Made by a program: the position numbers and the translations under genes | The notes under the pieces: generated by a model | Database searches by the model: none | What the model saw: only the letters and a program-made list of their open reading frames with translations | What the model was told of the DNA's origin: nothing | In this document: positions 13,525 to 19,006 of the stretch, piece after piece | Position numbering within the stretch: the first letter of the stretch is position 1 | How the letters are laid out: each line of letters opens with the position of its first letter | From: JBBPXY01 sp038200435 | Lineage (GTDB): Bacteria; Actinomycetota; Thermoleophilia; Solirubrobacterales; Solirubrobacteraceae | Reading direction: 5' to 3' | Length of the DNA: 19,878 nt | Assembly: GCA_038200435.1 (NCBI GenBank) | Contig: JBBPXY010000058.1 | Coordinates: 1 to 19,878, forward strand

Positions 13525-14509
13525 CTCCCTGCGGTCTGGCCGGGGGTGGCTGCTTGCGCTGCTGATCGGCTCTGCCGCGCTGCTGACCGGGTGCGGCGGC
13601 GGGGGTGGTGGGCCCTCCGGGGAGACCGCCACCCTGCTGCTCGACTTCACGCCGAACGCGGTGCACTCGGGGATCTACACGGCGACCGGGTGCGGCTACG
13701 ACGACGGCGAGGGTGTTCACCTGCGAGTCCGCTCACCCGCAGCCTCCTCTGACTCCGTGAAGCTGCTGCTGGCCGGGCGCACCGATTTCGCGGTGCTGGA
13801 CATCCACGATCTGGCCATCGCCCGGCAGCAGGGCCGCGACATCGTCGGGGTCATGGCTCTGGTACAACGGCCGCTGGCCGCGGTGCTCGCACGGCCCGGT
13901 GTGCGCACTCCGGCTCAGCTCGAGGGACGACGCGCGGGCGTGACCGGCCTGCCGAGCGACGACGCGGTGCTGCGCTCGGTCGTCAGCGGCGCCGGAGGCC
14001 GGGCCGCGCGCGTCAAGAAGGTGACGATCGGCTTCGGGGCGGTCCCGGCGCTCCTGGCCGGCCGGGTCGACGGCGCGACCGCCTTCTGGAACGTCGAGGG
14101 GGTCGAGCTGCGCCGCCGGCGCCCCGGCTTCCACGTCTTCCGTGTCGATCAGTTCGGCGCCCCGCCCTATCCCGAGCTCGTGCTGTGCACCACCCGTACG
14201 ACCCTGCGCGACTCGCCGGCAGTGGTCAAGGCGACCGTGCGCGCGCTGGTCCGCGGGTACCAGGAGACCATCGCCGATCCCGAGAGCGCCGTGGAGTACC
14301 TGCTGAAAGCCAACCGCTCGCTGAAGCGCGACGGAACGATGGCCGAGCTCGACGCCGTCAGCCCGTTGTTCACGGCGGCCGACGGGCAGATCGGGGAGCT
14401 CGACAGCGGGCGACTCGCCGCCTGGGCCGCGTGGGAGCAGCGCTTCGGCATCGTGCGCACACGGCCCGACGTGTCGCGGGCGTTCGACGGGCAGTTCGTG
14501 AACCCGTAG
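13511..14509 (+). CDS. THI5/NMT1-like solute-binding lipoprotein
   Basis: 332-aa exported protein. It has a short basic N-terminus, a hydrophobic stretch (13-25) and a lipobox ending at C28 (LLTGC), followed by a Gly-rich linker, so it should be lipid-anchored outside the membrane. LLLDFTPNAVHSGIYTA (about 43-59) is the ligand-contact signature of the THI5/NMT1/ThiY/SsuA superfamily, binders of pyrimidines, sulfonates or related small molecules. The family blocks LLAGRTDFAVLDIHDLAIARQQG and IGFGAVPALLAGRVDGATAFWNVEGV also fit. No ABC permease or ATPase gene lies next to it, so its partner must be elsewhere or absent. The start is TTG 13511, the only usable in-frame start ahead of the signal peptide, overlapping the catalase end by 14 nt. 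The ligand is unknown. Confidence 0.82.
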   Translation: MPSRSSLRSGRGWLLALLIGSAALLTGCGGGGGGPSGETATLLLDFTPNAVHSGIYTATGCGYDDGEGVHLRVRSPAASSDSVKLLLAGRTDFAVLDIHDLAIARQQGRDIVGVMALVQRPLAAVLARPGVRTPAQLEGRRAGVTGLPSDDAVLRSVVSGAGGRAARVKKVTIGFGAVPALLAGRVDGATAFWNVEGVELRRRRPGFHVFRVDQFGAPPYPELVLCTTRTTLRDSPAVVKATVRALVRGYQETIADPESAVEYLLKANRSLKRDGTMAELDAVSPLFTAADGQIGELDSGRLAAWAAWEQRFGIVRTRPDVSRAFDGQFVNP

Positions 14510-14534
14510 AAGGAGAGCTAAGTCCAAACGGAGA

Positions 14535-14559
14535 GCGGGCGCCCTAGCTCGTCGCCCGC
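14535..14559. terminator. Candidate bidirectional terminator hairpin
   Basis: GCGGGCG (14535-14541) pairs perfectly with CGCCCGC (14553-14559) around an 11-nt loop, at the junction of the converging lipoprotein and glycosylase genes. It includes the stop codon of the glycosylase. There is no T-tract, as is common in high-GC actinobacteria. Confidence 0.4.
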
Positions 14560-15428
14560 AGCAGCACCGTCACCCAGGTTCGGAACGGGCGCCAGCGTTC
14601 GGCCAGCGCGGTGAACGCTTCGTCGTCCTCGACCAACGAGGGATCGCCGTAGGCGGCCGCGACCGCACCCCGCAAGCGCGGTTCGCCGAGCACCAGGACG
14701 TCGGTGGTGCCGACCGCGCGGAGCAGTATCCCCGAGGCCCAGAATGGCCCGATACCGCGCAGCTCGAGGAGCGCCGCCAGCGCGTCCTCAGGGTCGGCTG
14801 CGAGTAGATCCTCGCGATCGAGGCCGCCTTCCAGCGCCGCGCGTGCGATGCCATGCAACCGCGCGATCTTCTCGGCGCTCAGACCAGCGAAGTCGCCCAC
14901 GTCCAGCAGAGTCTCGGGGGACGGGAACGCGAGCATCGCAGAGCCCTCGACGTCGATTGACGCGCCATGCTCGCTCGACAACGCGTCGCGCAGCGCCGCC
15001 GCCTGCGCCTGGCGCACGCGTGCTCCGATCACTGCCCAGCACGCGGCTTCGTAGGGCGAGTGGAAGAGCACAGGCCGCAGCCAGTCCGCCGCGCGCTGGC
15101 GCTCGGCGATCACCGGGTCGCTTTCCCCCACGGCCGCGTACCCCGTGCCGTCGTGGTCGAGCGAGACGATCCGCGCGGCTTGCGCCCGCACGCGCCCTAC
15201 GTCTGCCGCGGTGCTCTCCAAGACCGTCCCGAGCACCCGCCCATCCTCTGTCTCCTGGCGCAGTACCACAGCGGCATGTCCGCTCCAGTCGTCGACGAGG
15301 AACGCCAGCCGCACGACGGGCTCCTCGTCCGGACGAGCCGCATCGCTGGCCGCCCCCTCCCATCCCGCCACGAAACGAGCCGCCGAGCTCAGGCGGAATG
15401 GCCCACGCGGCTCGAGGACGAACTCCAT
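14544..15428 (-). CDS. AlkA-type HhH-GPD DNA glycosylase with Glu in place of the catalytic Asp
   Basis: 294 aa with the architecture of 3-methyladenine DNA glycosylase II. An N-terminal AlkA-like domain opens with MEFVLEPRGPFRLSSAARF. The HhH-GPD fold includes RPVLFHSPYEAACWAVIGARVRQAQAAALRDAL and the hairpin-helix-hairpin LRGIGPFWASGILLRAVG (about 223-240). In AlkA relatives an Asp follows the HhH within a GD motif (often PAGDLGLR); here the aligned residue is E249 in VLGEPRLRGAV. Base excision may therefore be altered or absent. ATG 15428 is chosen because GGAGAG lies 4 nt upstream; GTG 15443 is an alternative giving five more residues. It is last in a four-gene minus-strand operon, 21 nt after the SDR gene. 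Confidence 0.85.
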   Translation of the reverse strand: MEFVLEPRGPFRLSSAARFVAGWEGAASDAARPDEEPVVRLAFLVDDWSGHAAVVLRQETEDGRVLGTVLESTAADVGRVRAQAARIVSLDHDGTGYAAVGESDPVIAERQRAADWLRPVLFHSPYEAACWAVIGARVRQAQAAALRDALSSEHGASIDVEGSAMLAFPSPETLLDVGDFAGLSAEKIARLHGIARAALEGGLDREDLLAADPEDALAALLELRGIGPFWASGILLRAVGTTDVLVLGEPRLRGAVAAAYGDPSLVEDDEAFTALAERWRPFRTWVTVLLRATS

Positions 15429-15432
15429 GTCG

Positions 15433-15438
15433 CTCTCC
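15433..15438 (-). promoter_or_regulatory. Ribosome binding site of the AlkA-like glycosylase
   Basis: GGAGAG on the minus strand, 4 nt before the ATG at 15428. It favours this ATG over the GTG at 15443. Confidence 0.6.
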
Positions 15439-15449
15439 AGCACCCGCGC

Positions 15450-16196
15450 TCAGCGGCCGAGCGCCCGGCGCACCAGCCGCGGCGCGAGCACGCGCAGCAC
15501 CCCGGCGGCGGCGTACGGGCGCGGGACGTAGCGCTCGGGCTTGCGCCCCAGCCCGGCGTCGACGATCGCCTCCGCCCCGGCCTCGGGCTTGGCCACCATC
15601 CAGCGCGTCGCCGGTTTGTCGGTGAGCTGCTTCTGCGGAAAGCCCTCGGTCGAGATGAAGCCCGGGAGCACCATGCCGACGTGGACGCCGTTCGGCGCCT
15701 CCTCGAGATGGAGCGCATCGGTCCACCCGGCCAACGCGAACTTGCTGGCGGAGTAGGCGCCGGTGCCGCCGCGCGCGACCCGCCCCGCCGTGCTCGCGAC
15801 GTTCACCAGGGCCGAGGGAGCCGAGGCCCGCAGCAGCGGCAGCAGCTCGTCGGTGAGGCGTACGACCGCGTCGAAGTTCAGCTCCATCGTCTTGCGCACG
15901 TTCTCCCAGCCGCCTTCCGCGAACGTCGCCTTCCACGCGCCGCCCGCGTTGTTGACGAGCAGGTCGAGCTTCCCGCCGTGCTCGCGCTCGAGGTGCTCTC
16001 GCACCTGCCCGGGCGCATCCGGCTCGGTGAGGTCGAGAACGAGGAAGCTGGTAGCCGGTCCGAGCTCGGCGGCCAGCGCCTCGAGGCGGTCGCGGCGCCG
16101 GGCGACGAGGACGAGTTGCGCACCGGGCTCCCGGGCGAGCCGGCGGGCCGTGGCCTCGCCGATGCCGCTCGAAGCGCCCGTCACGACAGCGATCAT
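15450..16196 (-). CDS. Short-chain dehydrogenase/reductase
   Basis: 248-aa classical SDR. Cofactor motif TGASSGIG (6-13), adenine-contact LDLT (54-57), NNAGG (82-86), N107, and the catalytic triad S135 (NVASTAGR), Y148 and K152 (YSASK). The basic VARRRDRL (31-38) after the second strand favours NADP(H). It is active by all visible residues, with no hint of substrate. The ATG overlaps the stop of the receiver-like gene (ATGA), so the genes are translationally coupled. Confidence 0.92.
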   Translation of the reverse strand: MIAVVTGASSGIGEATARRLAREPGAQLVLVARRRDRLEALAAELGPATSFLVLDLTEPDAPGQVREHLEREHGGKLDLLVNNAGGAWKATFAEGGWENVRKTMELNFDAVVRLTDELLPLLRASAPSALVNVASTAGRVARGGTGAYSASKFALAGWTDALHLEEAPNGVHVGMVLPGFISTEGFPQKQLTDKPATRWMVAKPEAGAEAIVDAGLGRKPERYVPRPYAAAGVLRVLAPRLVRRALGR

Positions 16197-16582
16197 CCGG
16201 GCTCACCCTCGGCCAGCGCGCGGATCAGCTCCACGCCCTCGCGCGCCATGCGCGACCGCGGCACCACCTGATCGAACCCCGCCTCGAGCGCCATCGCCCG
16301 CGTGTCGGCCTCGACGTGGGAGTAGAAGCCGAGGGTGCGCGTGCCCCCGAGCATCTCCATCGCGCCCAGCTCGGCGACGATCTGCGTGCGCTGCTCGGCC
16401 TCGGCGGTGAGGTCGACGATCAGCACGCTTGCTCCGGGTGCCCGCTCGCGCACCTCGAGCTCGGCCCCGCAGAGATCGCCGACGAGCCCCGCGCGCTCGA
16501 CCATGCTCAAGACCTGCGAGCCGAACAGAAGATCGGGAACGTAGGCGACTCCGCGCCGCTCGGTCTCGCCGGTGGCGCTCAC
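16193..16582 (-). CDS. Degenerate receiver-like (CheY-fold) small protein
   Basis: 129 aa, not assigned to a named family. The strand pattern GVAYVPDLLFGSQVLSMVERAG (11-32), SVLIVDLT (52-59), TLGFYSHVEADTRAMALEAGFDQVVPRSRM (83-112) resembles a response-regulator receiver. D57 sits where the phospho-acceptor would be and S88 at the Thr/Ser switch position. The acidic pair of strand 1 is reduced to D17, and the conserved Lys of strand 5 (usually K in a KP motif) is replaced by VVPRS. It is a receiver alone, with no output domain, so phosphorylation is doubtful. The GTG start overlaps the upstream gene's stop (GTGA) and its own stop overlaps the SDR ATG. Confidence 0.75.
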   Translation of the reverse strand: MSATGETERRGVAYVPDLLFGSQVLSMVERAGLVGDLCGAELEVRERAPGASVLIVDLTAEAEQRTQIVAELGAMEMLGGTRTLGFYSHVEADTRAMALEAGFDQVVPRSRMAREGVELIRALAEGEPG

Positions 16583-16941
16583 TGGGCGCGCAGGTGATTG
16601 AACTCACGGCGCCACGACTCGGGGCGTCCCCACATGGGAACCGCCTCGGCCCGGCCCGAGCGCACCTCGCGCACGGCGATCTCGCCGTCGATGCCGGCGT
16701 CGTCGAGCAACTGCAGCGTGCCGTGGACAGTCGGTGCCGACGCGGCGTGCCCAAAGCGGTGGGCGACGATGAAGCGCCAGTGCCAGTCGTGCTTGGAGTA
16801 CGGCTGCGCGTTGGCGGTGACCACGTACACCGCGGCGTCGACGTAGCGTGCCTCGTCGAAGATGCGCAGGTCGATCTCGAGATCGGTCCAGTCGTCGGGC
16901 AACGAGTCGACGACCTGCTGGAACGTCTCGGCGAGAGCCAT
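16579..16941 (-). CDS. Uncharacterised 120-aa protein
   Basis: Not recognised. A soluble, acidic N-terminal half (ETFQQVVDSLPDDWTDLEIDLRIFDE) is followed by an aromatic/His-rich stretch SKHDWHWRFIVAHRFGHAAS (49-68) and a C-terminal block with VPMWGRPESWRREF. There are no membrane segments or Cys. It is first gene of a coupled operon with the receiver-like protein, SDR and AlkA-like glycosylase. It has no Shine-Dalgarno but TACGCT 7 nt before its ATG, so the operon promoter probably lies in the 14-nt gap after mntH. Coding status is supported by the 4-nt overlap with the next gene and by normal codon use. Confidence 0.8.
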   Translation of the reverse strand: MALAETFQQVVDSLPDDWTDLEIDLRIFDEARYVDAAVYVVTANAQPYSKHDWHWRFIVAHRFGHAASAPTVHGTLQLLDDAGIDGEIAVREVRSGRAEAVPMWGRPESWRREFNHLRAQ

Positions 16942-16948
16942 TGCCCGC

Positions 16949-16954
16949 AGCGTA
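16949..16954 (-). promoter_or_regulatory. -10-like element of the 16941-14544 operon
   Basis: TACGCT on the minus strand, 7 nt before the ATG at 16941, in the 14-nt gap just after the mntH stop. It would give a leaderless message. Confidence 0.45.
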
Positions 16955-16955
16955 C

Positions 16956-18266
16956 TTACCCGGCGAACGTTTGGACGAGCAGGAACACGTTCAAGACGGA
17001 GATGACGGCCGCGACGACGATCGCCGCGATGGTCGTCCCGCGGTGGTTCACGAAGGCCCCCATCACCGAGCGCCGGCTCGTCAGCATCACGAGCGGGATC
17101 AGGGCGAACGGAATGCCGAACGAGAGCACCACCTGGCTGAGCACGAGGGCACGGCTCGGGTCAAGCCCGACCGCGAGCACGATGAGCGCGGGCGCCATCG
17201 TCACGACGCGCCGGGCTATGAGCGGGATCGTGCGGGCGATGAAGCCCTGCATCACGACCTGGCCCGCATAGGTCCCCACACTCGAGGAGGCGAGTCCTGA
17301 GGCCAGTAGGGCCAGCGCGAAGGCCAGTGCCGCCCCGTGGCCGGAAAGTTGCCGGAAGCCCTGGTAGGCGCCCTCGAGGGAGTCGAGTCCCGGAAGCGAA
17401 GAGCCGCGGAAGAGCGACGCGGCGATCACGAGCATCGCGATGTTCACCGCGCCGGCGACGGTCATCGCGATCAGCACGTCGAGGCGCAGGAACTTCATGA
17501 CGCGGCGGCGCTCACCATCGTCGCGCACAGGCGTGCGATTCTGCGTCAGCGCCGAGTGCAGGTAGATCACGTGCGGCATCACTGTCGCGCCGATGATCCC
17601 CGTCGCGAGCAGCACGGCGCCCGAGCTCTCAAAGCCGGGCAGGAACCCCTTGGCCACCTCGCCGGCGTCGGCTCCGATCTTGAACGTGTCGTAGAGGAAT
17701 CCGAGGAGGACGATCGCGAGTAACCCGATTACCGCCACTTCGAAGCGCCGGTGCCCGCGCGTCTGTAGCGCGAGGATGCCGAAGGCGACCACTGCGGTTA
17801 TCCCGCCGGCCACGAGGAGCGGAACGCCGAAGAGCAGGTTGAGCGCGATCGCGGCGCCGATGAACTCGGCCATGTCGGTCGCCATGGCGATCAGCTCGGC
17901 CTGCACCCACAGTCCCCAGGAGACGCGGCGCGGAAAGTGCTCTCGGCACAGCTCGGGCAGGTTGCGGCCCGTCGCCAGGCCGACCTTCGCCGAGAGCATC
18001 TGCACCAGCATCGCCATCAGGTTGGCCGCCAGGATCACCCAGAGGAGCGAATAGCCGTACTTCGCCCCGCCGCTGACGTTGGTGGCGAAGTTGCCAGGAT
18101 CGACGTAGGCCACGGCCGCCACGAACGCCGGCCCGAGCAGCGGCAGGATGCCCCGTAGCCCGGGGCGTTTGCGGATCTCTTGGAGAACGCTCTCCGCCGG
18201 TAGGGCGACGGCAGCCGCCTCGCTCGGAACGGCGGTGGCGGTGGGCGGTGGAGGCGGCGGGGTCAT
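16956..18266 (-). CDS. mntH: NRAMP-family manganese/divalent metal importer
   Basis: Proton-coupled importer of Mn2+ (and often Fe2+) in the inner membrane. 436 aa with about eleven hydrophobic helices. The metal site is complete: D56 and N59 in helix 1 (VDPGNF) and M230 in helix 6 (ATVMPHVIYLHS, H232 being the conserved proton-path His). The N-terminal 25 residues are a disordered Pro/Ala tail. ATG 18266 overlaps the stop of the upstream mntR (ATGA), so regulator and transporter are one transcript. Together with the Mn-type ligand set in the regulator this supports Mn as substrate. Confidence 0.94.
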   Translation of the reverse strand: MTPPPPPPTATAVPSEAAAVALPAESVLQEIRKRPGLRGILPLLGPAFVAAVAYVDPGNFATNVSGGAKYGYSLLWVILAANLMAMLVQMLSAKVGLATGRNLPELCREHFPRRVSWGLWVQAELIAMATDMAEFIGAAIALNLLFGVPLLVAGGITAVVAFGILALQTRGHRRFEVAVIGLLAIVLLGFLYDTFKIGADAGEVAKGFLPGFESSGAVLLATGIIGATVMPHVIYLHSALTQNRTPVRDDGERRRVMKFLRLDVLIAMTVAGAVNIAMLVIAASLFRGSSLPGLDSLEGAYQGFRQLSGHGAALAFALALLASGLASSSVGTYAGQVVMQGFIARTIPLIARRVVTMAPALIVLAVGLDPSRALVLSQVVLSFGIPFALIPLVMLTSRRSVMGAFVNHRGTTIAAIVVAAVISVLNVFLLVQTFAG

Positions 18267-18940
18267 GCCTCTTCCTCCACCCGCATCGCCCTTGCCAGCG
18301 CCCCGCCCAGCACGTGGACCTCGGTTCCGAAGCGCACGAAGAGCGGGCCGTCGAAGGGCTGCTTGTCCTCGATCACGAGATCCGCGCCCGGCGAGATGCC
18401 GCGGTCGGCGAGGTAGCGCAGCATCTCGGGCTCGGAGTCGGAGATGCGCACGAAGCGCCCGCGGTCACCCGCTTCGAGCGCATGCAGGGCACGGGTCGGC
18501 CGGGCCTCGACGGTGCCGTCGCGCGCCGGGATCGGATCGCCGTGCGGGTCGTGGGTCGGGTCGCCGAGCTTGACGGCGATCAGCTCCTCGAGCTCTTCCG
18601 AGAGGTGGTGCTCGAGCACCTCGGCCTCCTCGTGCACGCGATCCCACGGAACCCCGAGCGAGGTGGCGAGGTACAGCTCGAGCAGGCGGTGGTGGCGGAG
18701 CACCTCGAGCGCGAGCCGCCGGCCGGCCGGCGTCAGCTGCACGCCGTGGTAGGGAGCGTGCGTCACCAGCTCGAGCTCGGCGAGCTTGCGGACCATCCCC
18801 GAGGCGGAGGCAGCGGTGACGCCCAGGCGCTCGGCCAGCGCGTTGGTGCTGACCGCGCGCTGCCGGCGCTCCTCGAGGGAGTAGATCGCCTTTGCGTAGT
18901 CCTCGACGGCGGAGGTGACGGGTGCGGTTGTGGCTTCCAC
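18263..18940 (-). CDS. mntR: DtxR-family manganese-responsive repressor
   Basis: 225 aa: winged-helix DNA-binding domain (about 8-75; recognition helix near VTAASASGMVRKL), dimerisation domain (about 76-145) and a C-terminal FeoA/SH3-like domain (about 155-220), as in DtxR/IdeR. Metal-ligand positions suggest Mn rather than Fe: D14 aligns with MntR D8 (Met in DtxR), and E107 with MntR E99 (Cys102 in DtxR). E110, H111 and H84 match conserved ligands. K17 replaces MntR E11, so the site is not a perfect copy. GTG 18940 has no Shine-Dalgarno, but TAATCT lies 6 nt upstream. A palindrome covers that element, predicting autoregulation of mntR-mntH. SirR/IdeR-like iron control is the alternative. Confidence 0.9.
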   Translation of the reverse strand: MEATTAPVTSAVEDYAKAIYSLEERRQRAVSTNALAERLGVTAASASGMVRKLAELELVTHAPYHGVQLTPAGRRLALEVLRHHRLLELYLATSLGVPWDRVHEEAEVLEHHLSEELEELIAVKLGDPTHDPHGDPIPARDGTVEARPTRALHALEAGDRGRFVRISDSEPEMLRYLADRGISPGADLVIEDKQPFDGPLFVRFGTEVHVLGGALARAMRVEEEA

Positions 18941-18946
18941 GACTTG

Positions 18947-18952
18947 AGATTA
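18947..18952 (-). promoter_or_regulatory. -10-like element of mntR-mntH
   Basis: TAATCT on the minus strand, 6 nt before the GTG at 18940. It overlaps the palindrome at 18950-18965, so a bound repressor would block RNA polymerase. Confidence 0.5.
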
Positions 18953-18965
18953 TGGCATGCCTAAA
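18950..18965. promoter_or_regulatory. Candidate MntR/DtxR-type operator palindrome
   Basis: TTATGGCATGCCTAAA: the two 8-bp arms match at 6 of 8 positions, and the ideal form would be TTTAGGCATGCCTAAA, resembling DtxR-family boxes with TTAGG/CCTAA arms. Immediately right is a second perfect inverted repeat AAAGA-TAG-TCTTT (18963-18975), sharing its first bases. Placement over the mntR promoter supports autoregulation. Confidence 0.6.
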
Positions 18966-18993
18966 GATAGTCTTTGGCGCCAACTTCGAGGTC

Positions 18994-18999
18994 TATCCT
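18994..18999 (+). promoter_or_regulatory. -10-like element before the YgfZ-like gene
   Basis: TATCCT, 7 nt before the GTG at 19007, with no Shine-Dalgarno between. It lies 28 bp from the mntR operator, so it might be only partly influenced by the repressor. Confidence 0.45.
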
Positions 19000-19006
19000 C
19001 ATCCGG

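Noticed and set aside
12121..13650. Long open frame (509 codons) antisense to catalase
   Set aside because: Composition is Arg/Val/Glu-rich without any recognisable motif; it mirrors the GC3-biased codons of a fully motif-supported catalase.
14788..16206. 472-codon open frame in another minus-strand phase across the SDR and glycosylase genes
   Set aside because: Very Arg/Gly/Ala-rich, crosses two real genes, and shows no family motifs.
14967..16271. Plus-strand 434-codon open frame
   Set aside because: Antisense to the SDR and glycosylase genes, with His/Arg/Gly-rich composition and no motifs.
16710..16725. A GTGGACAG match resembling the 4451-4555 repeat arm
   Set aside because: It lies inside a coding region, matches only 8 bases and has no inverted partner.
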